Origin: Armatimonadota bacterium | GTDB taxonomy: Bacteria; Armatimonadota; JAAZEB01 | Reading direction: 5' to 3' | DNA length: 7,340 nucleotides | Assembly (NCBI GenBank): GCA_012841485.1 | Contig: DUUU01000361.1 | Location: 1-7,340 of the forward strand | In this document: positions 1 through 5,877 of the stretch, in pieces | Position numbering within the stretch: position 1 is the stretch's first letter | Layout: each line of letters begins with the position of its first letter | Notes under the pieces: generated by a model | What the model saw: the letters and a program-made list of their open reading frames with translations, nothing else | What the model was told of the DNA's origin: nothing | Databases searched by the model: none | Program-made: the position numbers and the translations under genes

Positions 1-890
1 ACGAGCGAGCCGAGCCGCCGGGGGGTGGGCCGAGGCCGCGCAATCCCCAGTTCACCGGCACCTACGTTTTTCGGAACGACTTCTCGGCGTTGCTGCCGGA
101 TGCTCCGGACACGCCGGCGGATACGGGTCATGACCTCCTGGTGGCGCAGCCGGAGCGCGGGCAGTGCCGCGTGGTGGTCTTCTCCCCGCGGCACGACCTG
201 ACCCTGGCGGAGATGGGCGACGGCGAGATTCGCGCCGTGGTGGATACGTGGGCGGAGGAGTATGCCTCGCTGGGTGCCCTCCCTTACGTGAATCACGTCC
301 AGATCTTTGAGAACAAGGGGGCGATTATGGGGTGCAGCAATCCCCATCCCCACGGGCAGATCTGGGCGCAGGAAAGGGTGCCCGATGGCCCGGCGAAGGA
401 GCTGGCCTCGATGGCGGAGTACCGGCGCGCGCGTGGAGGCGCCTGCCTCCTATGCGACTACCTTGCCGAGGAGGCGCGGCGAGACGAGCGCCTGGTGTGT
501 GCCAACCGGCACTTCACGGCGTTGGTGCCCTTCTGGGCGGTATGGCCTTTCGAGACGATGATTCTCAGCCACCGCCATGTTACGGCGATCACTCACTTCT
601 CGGATGAAGAGCGCGACGCGCTTGCCGAGATTCTGCGCCGGCTGACGACGCGCTACGACAACGTCTTCGAGGTCTCGTTCCCCTACTCGATGGGGATCCA
701 CCAGGCGCTCACGGACGGGCGCGAGCATCCAGAGAGCCATTTCCACATGCACTTCTACCCGCCGCTGCTCCGCTCGGCGAAGGTGAAGAAGTTCATGGTG
801 GGCTACGAGATGCTGGGAGAGCCCCAACGCGACCTCACGGCCGAAGCGAGCGCGGAGCGGCTGCGCTCCATGAGCGAAGAACACTGGTGA
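1..890 (+). CDS. galT: Galactose-1-phosphate uridylyltransferase, 5' end missing
   Basis: GalT is a cytoplasmic Leloir-pathway enzyme that exchanges UMP between UDP-glucose and galactose 1-phosphate through a uridylyl-histidine intermediate. The frame is open from base 3 to the TGA at 888-890 (295 visible residues). The first residues (ERA) fit the family pattern GNERA, so about 58 N-terminal residues, including the two zinc-binding cysteines of the E. coli enzyme, lie outside the window. Visible family motifs are TGTYVF near residue 18, the zinc-ligand-type histidine at residue 64 (FSPRH), [19 protein letters not shown] with the nucleophile-type second His of HPH at residue 117 (codon 351-353), [19 protein letters not shown] and [12 protein letters not shown]. 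The last two supply the iron-site histidines. The C terminus ([19 protein letters not shown]) matches the family closely. A CLLCDY segment replaces the cysteine-free stretch of E. coli GalT. A Pro/Gly-rich stretch before NPQFTGTY is longer than in E. coli. The TTG at 90 is internal, not the start. Confidence 0.96.
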   Translation, partial: ERAEPPGGGPRPRNPQFTGTYVFRNDFSALLPDAPDTPADTGHDLLVAQPERGQCRVVVFSPRHDLTLAEMGDGEIRAVVDTWAEEYASLGALPYVNHVQIFENKGAIMGCSNPHPHGQIWAQERVPDGPAKELASMAEYRRARGGACLLCDYLAEEARRDERLVCANRHFTALVPFWAVWPFETMILSHRHVTAITHFSDEERDALAEILRRLTTRYDNVFEVSFPYSMGIHQALTDGREHPESHFHMHFYPPLLRSAKVKKFMVGYEMLGEPQRDLTAEASAERLRSMSEEHW

Positions 891-930
891 GCCGGAAACT
901 GAGCCGGCGAGCCAGGTCTCTATAGGGTGT

Positions 931-939
931 GGAAGGAGG
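931..939 (+). promoter_or_regulatory. Strong ribosome binding site for the 949 gene
   Basis: GGAAGGAGG lies nine bases before the ATG at 949, a near-perfect anti-Shine-Dalgarno match. It fixes the start and argues that this small gene is really translated although it is weakly recognisable. Confidence 0.75.
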
Positions 940-948
940 CGGTGGACG

Positions 949-1293
949 ATGGAGGTCTCGGTACTCGAGGCAATCAGCAGGATGCTGCACATCGCGGTGG
1001 AGGAGCAGGGGAGCACACTCTATGTGCAGGTGGGGGATGGCACCGAGGTCATTCTCCGTGGCGAAGAGAGCGAGCGGCGTATTCTGAAAGGCCCCCAGCG
1101 CGTCTTCGATCAACTGCGCTCGCGCCTGCTCCATATGGCCCGCCTGCCCGCGCACGATCCCTCCATCACCCGTGAAGGCGAGATCCTCTACCTGGTAGAT
1201 GGCCAGATGCACACCTTCCTCTTCCGCGAGACGCGCTCGCTGCTCGACTCTCGCTCGCGGTTGCTGACGTTGCGCTGCCTGACGGTGGAGTGA
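949..1293 (+). CDS. Small protein resembling the N-terminal domain of GspE/PilB secretion ATPases
   Basis: This 114-residue soluble protein has no signal peptide or membrane segment. Its order of segments resembles the second N-terminal (PAS-like) domain of type II secretion/type IV pilus ATPases. Residues 6-38 (LEAISRMLHIAVEEQGSTLY, then VQVGDGTEVILRG) resemble the 'ILxxAIxxGASDIHIEP...RIDG' region. Residues 52-66 (VFDQLRSRLLHMARL) resemble 'LxSRIKVMAGLD'. Residues 75-92 (REGEILYLVDGQMHTFLF) resemble the strand pair 'xDGRI...DGRxxDFRV', and residues 104-111 (RLLTLRCL) resemble 'EKVVLRLL'. The Walker A/B ATPase core is absent, so it cannot be an ATPase. It starts 58 bases after galT and ends 50 bases before the beta-helix gene. 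It might be a regulator or adaptor that keeps only the fold. The family likeness is from memory of motif order, not from a search; otherwise it is a hypothetical protein. Confidence 0.8.
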   Translation: MEVSVLEAISRMLHIAVEEQGSTLYVQVGDGTEVILRGEESERRILKGPQRVFDQLRSRLLHMARLPAHDPSITREGEILYLVDGQMHTFLFRETRSLLDSRSRLLTLRCLTVE

Positions 1294-1331
1294 CGCCAGA
1301 GCGTCTCTCGGATTCCTTGCGCTGGGGCGCC

Positions 1332-1338
1332 AAGGGGG
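1332..1338 (+). promoter_or_regulatory. Ribosome binding site that sets the 1344 start
   Basis: AAGGGGG lies five bases before the ATG at 1344, and a typical signal peptide starts at that ATG. The in-frame GTG at 1290, which overlaps the previous stop codon, would put 18 polar residues before the signal peptide and is less likely. Confidence 0.6.
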
Positions 1339-1343
1339 CTGTG

Positions 1344-3770
1344 ATGAGACTTCACTCCTGGACCCTCGTCGCCGCGTTGTTTCTGGCGATCCCGGCGGTC
1401 GCTGCGCCGGCGCCGCACAAGACGCTCCCAATCGTCAACGGAGACTTCGAGCAAGGCGCGCACGGGTGGAACATCCCGGCGGATGAGGGGATGTCCACGC
1501 TGTCACAGGAGCAGGCGGCGTCCGGGAAATGGTCGCTCAAGGTGGTGGATGACCACCCCAAGAACGGCTCCAGCGCCACCGCCAGCCGCGTGCCCATCGA
1601 GGGCGTGGGCGTCTACGAGCTCCATGGAAAAGCCTTACCCGTTTCCGGATCCGGCCTCGGCATCTATGTGCGCGTGCTCGACAAGGAGGGAAGGCTGATC
1701 GGCAAGGGCGACGACTTCCACCGCGGCGCGCCCTCCGAGCCCGTGGGGAAGTGGGTTCCCTTCACAAGCACCATCTATGCCCCTGAAGGCGCCGCCTATC
1801 TGGAGCTGTGGATCCATAGCTACAGCCACGCGAAGGTGGTGGCCTACCTGGATGACTTCCGGTTCGAGGCCCTGGATCCGAAGGAGATGCGCCCCCCTTG
1901 GGAAGGCACCTACAAGATCCGGCCCGAGGAGAAGGCAAAGCTGACGGCAGCCGACGTGGTGGGCCCCGATGGCATTGTCTACCCTGACTGGCGCTGGGCT
2001 GGCATCCCCGGTGGCATCCCAAAGGTGCCCGCGGTGGCGAGGATCGAGGAGTTCGGCGCGAGGGCGAATGATGACGCCGACGACAGCGCCGCCCTGGAGC
2101 GCGGCGCCGAGGAGGTCGGGAAGCGGGGTGGGGGTGCCCTTCTCCTGGGAGCCGGTACCTACTACCTCGACCGGCCGGTGGTGATCACGCGAGATGGCGT
2201 TGTCCTGCGCGGCGCCGGGGCCGAGAAGACGCGGCTGGTCTTCCGCTACGGTGTGCCGGCGGGCGGAGTGCGCTTCTGCCGTCCTGCCCCAGGCGCGACG
2301 GTGACTCCCACCACCGCGATTGAGATCCACGCCGATCCGAAGGAGCTGCAGGCGCTCTCGCTGGAGGTGGATGGCCAACAGGTGCGCCGCATCCAGCGGC
2401 ATGCTCACTGGGGCGGCACCTTCTCTCTGAGCGTTGCTGGAAGCGCGGTGACCGCGCGGGCCGGGAGCGGCGAACACATCCTCAAGGCGGTCGCCGAGTA
2501 CCCCGGCGGCCGAAAGGCCGAGGCGACGCTCCGGGTGCGCACCGACGCGTCCGCGAAGGCCGGCCGCATCCACATGCCGCCGGCTGCGGCGATCGTCTTC
2601 AGTGGCGGCGCCTATGCGAGCCCGCGGATCAAGCTGGCCCGTGATGGCCGGCGCGGCGACCGCGAACTCCTCCTGGAGAGCACCGAGGGGATCGCCGCGG
2701 GCGACCGGATCCGCCTGCGTGCGCCCAAGACGCCGCGGTGGGACGCGCTGGTCCGCAACGCCTGCCAGTGGGGCGAGTACCGGCGCACCGAGTTGCTGGT
2801 CGAGCGGGTGGATGGCCAGCGGATCACCGTGAACCAGCCGTTGCGGATCGGCTTTCCCGTGGTGGATGGTGCCTACGCGCAGGAGATACAGCCGATCCGC
2901 CGCTGCGGCGTCGAGGACCTCTCCCTAGAGCAGCGAGAGCCGATCTGGACGAGCGGAATCTACTTCCACAACGTGTGGGAGAGCTGGGCGCGCGGCGTGG
3001 CCGTGAAGAAGGCCGGGCGCTTCCCGCTCTACTTCACCGGCGCGAAGTGGTGCGAGATCCGGGACTGCGTCCTCGACGACGCCTGGTTCAAGGGCGGTGG
3101 CGGCACCGCCTACGCCGGGTGGGAGCAGGCCTGCGACTGCCTGATGGAGAATGTGACCACCTACAAGCTGCGGCACGCGCCCTGCGTGCAGTGGGCCGCG
3201 TCTGGCAATGTCATCCGCAAGAGCGCCTTCTATGCCAGCGACGCTCAGTGGCACTCCGGGTGGACCCACGAGAACCTCTATGAGGAGTGCGTCATCGAAT
3301 CCACGACGGATAACGGCGCCTATGGCTACGGCATGTGGGCTTCCCCGCCTGAAGACACCGCCCACGGCCCCAATGGACCGCGCAACGTGGTCTACAACTG
3401 CGATGTCCGTTCGCCGAAAGCGGGGCTCTGGATGGGCGGCATGAATGAGAACTGGCTCATCCTCTACAACCGGTTCATCGCCGGTTCGGGCCCGGGGATC
3501 CTTGCCAAGACCGCGAGCTTCGATCACATCATCCGCGGCAACGTCTTCTGCCTGGCGGATGAGAAGCGGCCCGCCGTCGTCCTCCTATCGCCGGATTGCA
3601 TCGGCGTAGAACTGATCGGCAACCGGGTTCTCGGTGGCAACGGCCAGCTGTGGGGTGGCCTGGGCAAGCCCCTGGTGGAGCGCGACAACCGCCTGGAGCC
3701 TGCCGGTGAGGCACCCCGCCCGCGGCCGGCCGTCCCCTCCATCTTCGAGTGGCAGCGCCAGCAGCGGTAG
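1344..3770 (+). CDS. Secreted right-handed beta-helix protein with CBM-like N-terminal domain and Ig-like insertion
   Basis: This 808-residue protein is exported and probably binds or degrades polysaccharide. Residues 1-21 are a Sec signal peptide: MRLHSW, a hydrophobic core, then AVAA before PAPHK. Residues 29-177 look like a CBM4/9-type jelly roll, opening with IVNGDFEQGAHGW and closing with AYLDDFRFEAL. After a linker, residues 233-309 carry the start of a pectate-lyase-3-like (PF12708-type) beta-helix: IEEFGARANDDADDSAAL, GGGALLLGAGTYYL, VVLRGAGAEKT. Residues about 310-402 read as a bacterial Ig-like domain (PGATVTPTTAIEIHA, LSLEVDG, GEHILKAVAEYPGG). The beta-helix then resumes to about residue 785, with repeated rungs such as GIYFHNVWESWARGVAV, CEIRDCVLDDAW, NVIRKSAFYASDAQW and HIIRGNVFCLA. 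A Pro/Arg-rich tail follows. I cannot name a catalytic residue or substrate. A polysaccharide lyase, a GH28-like hydrolase or a non-catalytic binder are all possible. The many Trp and Cys residues in the later rungs are unusual for a secreted helix. Confidence 0.9.
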   Translation: MRLHSWTLVAALFLAIPAVAAPAPHKTLPIVNGDFEQGAHGWNIPADEGMSTLSQEQAASGKWSLKVVDDHPKNGSSATASRVPIEGVGVYELHGKALPVSGSGLGIYVRVLDKEGRLIGKGDDFHRGAPSEPVGKWVPFTSTIYAPEGAAYLELWIHSYSHAKVVAYLDDFRFEALDPKEMRPPWEGTYKIRPEEKAKLTAADVVGPDGIVYPDWRWAGIPGGIPKVPAVARIEEFGARANDDADDSAALERGAEEVGKRGGGALLLGAGTYYLDRPVVITRDGVVLRGAGAEKTRLVFRYGVPAGGVRFCRPAPGATVTPTTAIEIHADPKELQALSLEVDGQQVRRIQRHAHWGGTFSLSVAGSAVTARAGSGEHILKAVAEYPGGRKAEATLRVRTDASAKAGRIHMPPAAAIVFSGGAYASPRIKLARDGRRGDRELLLESTEGIAAGDRIRLRAPKTPRWDALVRNACQWGEYRRTELLVERVDGQRITVNQPLRIGFPVVDGAYAQEIQPIRRCGVEDLSLEQREPIWTSGIYFHNVWESWARGVAVKKAGRFPLYFTGAKWCEIRDCVLDDAWFKGGGGTAYAGWEQACDCLMENVTTYKLRHAPCVQWAASGNVIRKSAFYASDAQWHSGWTHENLYEECVIESTTDNGAYGYGMWASPPEDTAHGPNGPRNVVYNCDVRSPKAGLWMGGMNENWLILYNRFIAGSGPGILAKTASFDHIIRGNVFCLADEKRPAVVLLSPDCIGVELIGNRVLGGNGQLWGGLGKPLVERDNRLEPAGEAPRPRPAVPSIFEWQRQQR

Positions 3771-3827
3771 GGCGCGCGCCAGGAGCTGCGACCGTTTCGA
3801 TGGCCCTCATCCGGAGGGGGCTCTTCC

Positions 3828-3845
3828 TTTCCTCGCGAGAGGGAG
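3828..3845 (+). repeat. Hairpin with GCGA tetraloop, alternative to the adjacent terminator-like stem
   Basis: TTTCCTC (3828-3834) pairs with GAGGGAG (3839-3845), allowing two G-T wobbles, around a GCGA loop (3835-3838) that fits the GNRA tetraloop pattern. Bases 3840-3845 are shared with the longer stem at 3840-3868, so the two hairpins cannot form together. Confidence 0.4.
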
Positions 3846-3868
3846 TTGCCGGCAAGTGGCAACTCCTT
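3840..3868 (+). terminator. Candidate intrinsic terminator after the beta-helix gene
   Basis: An 11-bp stem (3840-3850 with 3858-3868) contains the perfect nine-base inverted repeat GGAGTTGCC/GGCAACTCC and one G-T pair. It has a seven-base loop and is followed only by TTTGCAT. The stem is strong but the T-run is short and partly inside the stem. It could be a weak terminator, an mRNA 3' stabiliser or part of an attenuator. It lies 70 bases after the stop at 3770. Confidence 0.5.
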
Positions 3869-3986
3869 TGCATAGCGAACGATCGTCCGCGTTGATGCGT
3901 CGTAAAGGCGGTGGGTGGGGTCACTGCTGTCCTGGCATCGCCCGCTATGCCGTTTCGCGAGCCTGCGCTCTGGGTATCTGGCGTGC

Positions 3987-3994
3987 AGGAGGGG
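3987..3994 (+). promoter_or_regulatory. Ribosome binding site that sets the 3999 start
   Basis: AGGAGGGG lies four bases before the ATG at 3999. It favours this start over the in-frame ATG at 3915, which would add 28 Arg/Cys-rich residues read from the hairpin-rich spacer. Confidence 0.65.
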
Positions 3995-3998
3995 CACG

Positions 3999-4205
3999 AT
4001 GGCAGTCGTACGAGTGAACGTGAAGGAGCATTACGGCACCGGTGAGGTCTGGAGCGACGCGGGAAACGAGACCGCGGCGGCGGAAGACGTGCGCCTGTGG
4101 TGTGAGGAGAATCCCCCGTGGGAGATGCGCAGCCTGGAGCCGGTGCGCGGTGACGACGGGCGCTACAAGTTCGCTGTCGAGCGTGCCTACGGAAGGGTGA
4201 CTTAA
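3999..4205 (+). CDS. Hypothetical 68-residue protein
   Basis: I do not recognise this small acidic protein. It appears to fold as a beta strand (AVVRVNVKEHYG, residues 2-13), a helix (ETAAAEDVRLWCEENP, about 24-39) and a closing strand or hairpin (MRSLEPV then GRYKFAVERAYGRV, 43-67). It has one cysteine (C35) and two tryptophans next to the helix, and no signal peptide or membrane segment. It has a strong ribosome binding site and its TAA stop lies one base before the next ATG. The two small proteins are therefore almost certainly co-translated and may work together. The alpha/beta layout resembles small DNA- or ligand-binding folds, but no function can be given. Confidence 0.75.
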   Translation: MAVVRVNVKEHYGTGEVWSDAGNETAAAEDVRLWCEENPPWEMRSLEPVRGDDGRYKFAVERAYGRVT

Positions 4206-4206
4206 G

Positions 4207-4458
4207 ATGGTGCTCCATAATATAGAAGAGATCGCCGACGAGGAGAGCCGCCTTCAGCAGCTCCGGTCGCTCGTGGATCGTGCGCAGGAGGAGATCCGTG
4301 CCGGGAAGATCGCATCTGAGAAGGTGGAGCAGGTGATCGCCGGGCTGCGCCGCAACGCAGAGCGCCTCTTTCCCGGAACGGGAAACACCTTCGATCTGAT
4401 CTATCGGCCGCGCCTGGAGCGCGCTGCCCGGGAAGCCCAGGAGCGGGTTGCCGTCTGA
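4207..4458 (+). CDS. Hypothetical 83-residue helical protein
   Basis: I do not recognise the family. Residues 5-53 are strongly charged and heptad-like (IEEIADEESRLQQLRSLVDR, then AQEEIRAGKIASEKVEQVI), predicting a long helix or coiled coil. A short non-helical signature, RLFPGTGNTFDLIYRPRLER (residues 53-72), precedes a final helix. There is no cysteine, signal peptide or membrane segment. The gene begins one base after the previous stop. Its likely ribosome binding site (GAAGGG near 4192) lies inside the end of that gene, which suggests translational coupling. The FPGTGNTFDLIYRPR segment looks the most conserved part and would be the best probe for relatives. Confidence 0.75.
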   Translation: MVLHNIEEIADEESRLQQLRSLVDRAQEEIRAGKIASEKVEQVIAGLRRNAERLFPGTGNTFDLIYRPRLERAAREAQERVAV

Positions 4459-4477
4459 GGCCGGCCCAAGGTTCGGA

Positions 4478-4497
4478 TACCGAGGAAAGGATCGGTA
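4478..4497 (+). promoter_or_regulatory. Hairpin carrying the ribosome binding site of the glutaredoxin-like gene in its loop
   Basis: TACCGA (4478-4483) and TCGGTA (4492-4497) form a perfect six-base-pair stem. The eight-base loop is GGAAAGGA, the likely Shine-Dalgarno sequence, nine bases before the ATG at 4501. Presentation in a loop could keep the site accessible or make it a binding site for a regulator. Confidence 0.45.
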
Positions 4498-4500
4498 GGG

Positions 4501-4761
4501 ATGGGAGGAGAACTGAGCGTACCGGAGAATATAGTGGTATACGTGCGCCCCAACTGCTCGGAGTGCGAGCAGGTCATCCGCTACCTGGAGAACCGCGGCC
4601 TGCGCTTCCGGGTGCGGGATGTGGAGCGCGATGCGGATGCCCTGGGGGATCTGGACGCTCTCGGCTACACCGATGTCCCGGTCACCTTCCTGGATGAGGA
4701 GGTCGTCGTTGGCTTTGATACCAACCGTCTGGATGCCTCCCTCGTGAATATCACGGTATAG
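4501..4761 (+). CDS. Glutaredoxin-like thiol-disulfide protein with a CSEC motif
   Basis: This 86-residue cytoplasmic protein has the glutaredoxin/thioredoxin fold. It shows a first strand (NIVVYVRPNC), the redox pair C19-S-E-C22, a helix (EQVIRYLENRG), a second strand (RFRVRDVERD), the TDVPVTF segment with cis-Pro P60, and the closing GF-D element (VVVGFDTNRL, 68-77) typical of Grx/NrdH proteins. The length fits the family (about 75-90). Classic members have CPYC, CPWC or NrdH-type CxxC, so CSEC with an acidic residue between the cysteines is atypical. That change should alter the redox potential and may point to a dedicated partner rather than general reduction. It lies 42 bases after the 83-residue gene and 29 bases before the glycosyltransferase, in the same apparent transcript. 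A ribonucleotide reductase partner is not visible nearby. Confidence 0.88.
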   Translation: MGGELSVPENIVVYVRPNCSECEQVIRYLENRGLRFRVRDVERDADALGDLDALGYTDVPVTFLDEEVVVGFDTNRLDASLVNITV

Positions 4762-4790
4762 CAGGCAATGCCCGTAAACCCCGCAGACCC

Positions 4791-5762
4791 ATGAGTGAAG
4801 TCGATATCTCAGTCGTCGTTCCGGTTTTCAACGAGGAAGGGTGTCTCGCGGAGCTGCACCGCCGGCTGACCGCTGTGTTGCGGAAGGTGGCAGGCAGCTA
4901 TGAGATGGTCTTCGTGGACGATGGCAGCCGCGATGGCTCTCTCGCCTTGCTGCGCGAGCTGCACGCGGGCGACCGCGAGCACGTGCGCGTCATCTCGCTC
5001 TCGCGCAACTTCGGGCACGAGATGGCCTCGACGGCCGGCCTGCGGTATGCCCGGGGGCGTGCCGTCGTCCTCATCGATGCGGACCTCCAGGATCCGCCGG
5101 AGCTGATCCCCGAGCTGGTGGCGCGCTGGAAGGAGGGATACGACCTCGTCTATGCCCAGCGCGCGACGCGAGCGCGTGAGACGTGGCTGAAGCGGGCGAC
5201 CTCCTTTGCCTTCTACCGCGTGATGCGCCGCCTGGCGAACCTCGACCTGCCCCGGGATACCGGCGATTTCCGGCTGATGGACCGGAAGGTGGTGGACGCG
5301 TTCAACCGCTGCTCCGAGCGCAACCGCTTCGTGCGCGGGCTGATCTGCTGGGTTGGGTTCCGGCAGACGGGCGTGAAATTCCATCGCGAGCCGCGTTTCG
5401 CCGGGCGCACGAAGTACAACTACTTCAAACTGACGCGTCTGGCGATCGATAGCATCGTCGCTTTCTCCATCGTGCCGCTGCGCCTGGCAACCCTCCTCGG
5501 TGGGGTGATCGGCATTGGGAGCTTCGTGATGTTCCTCCTCGTGCTCCTGGAGAAGCTGCGCGGGTTGGGTCCGGAGCGTGGCTATGCCCTTCTCGGCACG
5601 GGCGTGCTCCTGCTTGGCAGCGTGCAGATCTTCCTCCTGGGGATCATCGGCGAGTACATCGGGCGGATCTATCAGGAGACGCAGCGCCGCCCGCTCTTCC
5701 TCGTCCGCGAGGAGATCGGCTACCAGGAGAGCCCCGCTGCCGATCCGGCGTTCTTTATGTGA
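4791..5762 (+). CDS. Membrane-anchored GT2 polyprenyl-phosphate glycosyltransferase (GtrB/DPM1-like)
   Basis: Enzymes of this GT2 group transfer a sugar from UDP- or GDP-sugar to a polyprenyl (undecaprenyl) phosphate on the inner face of the membrane, for later surface glycosylation. Of 323 residues, about 1-215 form the GT-A domain: SVVVPVFNEEG (7-17), VDDGSRDGS (42-50) and LSRNFGHEMA (70-79). The metal-binding DxD-type motif is DADLQDPPE (96-104), followed by DTGDFRLMDRK (156-166), RNRFVRG and FAGRTKYNY (203-211). Two hydrophobic segments follow at about 222-253 and 265-287, as in GtrB, ArnC-like and YkcC-type proteins, ending with GEYIGRIYQE. The length is typical. The sugar specificity cannot be read. 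No good Shine-Dalgarno precedes the ATG. That ATG overlaps the stop of an eight-codon reading frame (4768-4794), so translation may be coupled. Confidence 0.93.
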   Translation: MSEVDISVVVPVFNEEGCLAELHRRLTAVLRKVAGSYEMVFVDDGSRDGSLALLRELHAGDREHVRVISLSRNFGHEMASTAGLRYARGRAVVLIDADLQDPPELIPELVARWKEGYDLVYAQRATRARETWLKRATSFAFYRVMRRLANLDLPRDTGDFRLMDRKVVDAFNRCSERNRFVRGLICWVGFRQTGVKFHREPRFAGRTKYNYFKLTRLAIDSIVAFSIVPLRLATLLGGVIGIGSFVMFLLVLLEKLRGLGPERGYALLGTGVLLLGSVQIFLLGIIGEYIGRIYQETQRRPLFLVREEIGYQESPAADPAFFM

Positions 5763-5767
5763 AGTTT

Positions 5768-5849
5768 CGAGTGAAGGCCAGTCACTGGCGCGAGCTGCGC
5801 CCGACTGCGCGAGCCTGGCCCGCGGGAGGAGGTCACTCCCGTTTACTCG
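5768..5849 (+). ncRNA. Candidate structured 5' leader (three-way junction) before the PhnP-like gene
   Basis: The 115-base gap between the stop at 5762 and the ATG at 5878 can be drawn as one compact fold. P1 is 5768-5775 with 5842-5849 (8 bp, one G-U). P2 is 5776-5781 with 5815-5820 (GGCCAG/CTGGCC, 6 bp). Inside P2, 5787-5791 pairs with 5797-5801 (GGCGC/GCGCC). P3 is 5823-5828 with 5836-5841 (CGGGAG/CTCCCG, 6 bp). P1 abuts P2 and P3 without unpaired bases and only two bases separate P2 from P3. GCCAGT/ACTGGC (5777-5789) is a competing local hairpin. I match it to no known riboswitch. GC-rich sequence pairs easily by chance, so this remains a candidate. Confidence 0.3.
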
Positions 5850-5877
5850 CGCTCTTACCTTTGATACCTGGAGTTAC

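Larger units (their letters stand above)
3771..3998. other. 228-base intergenic region rich in inverted repeats
   Basis: No convincing gene is seen here. It begins directly after the stop codon with the self-complementary decamer GGCGCGCGCC (3771-3780). It then holds a small CCCTC/GAGGG hairpin (3804-3818), the overlapping hairpins at 3828-3868, the palindrome ACGATCGT (3879-3886) and a GGCAT/ATGCC hairpin (3934-3951). The promoter of the downstream series should lie in this region, but I find no convincing -35/-10 pair. Confidence 0.6.

Noticed and set aside
917..928. TATAGG as a promoter -10 box upstream of the 949 gene
   Set aside because: No -35 element is visible at a suitable distance, and a single six-base match is too weak to call.
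1290..1343. GTG start overlapping the stop of the 949 gene for the secreted protein
   Set aside because: It would bury the signal peptide behind 18 polar residues; the ATG at 1344 has its own AAGGGGG site.
1635..2573. Long open frame on the minus strand inside the beta-helix gene
   Set aside because: It lies antisense to a gene with signal peptide and recognisable domains. Its translation shows no family motif, and such frames are common opposite GC-rich genes.
3915..3998. Earlier in-frame ATG for the 68-residue protein
   Set aside because: The added residues are Arg/Cys-rich spacer translation without a ribosome binding site, whereas AGGAGGGG sits just before the ATG at 3999.
4478..4500. 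Hairpin before the glutaredoxin gene as an intrinsic terminator
   Set aside because: The stem is short (6 bp) and no T-run follows; the ribosome binding site in its loop fits a translational role better.
5578..5877. N-terminal extension of the PhnP-like protein
   Set aside because: The extra residues come from an out-of-frame reading of the glycosyltransferase and the spacer. The family start is at the ATG at 5878, which has TGGAG before it.
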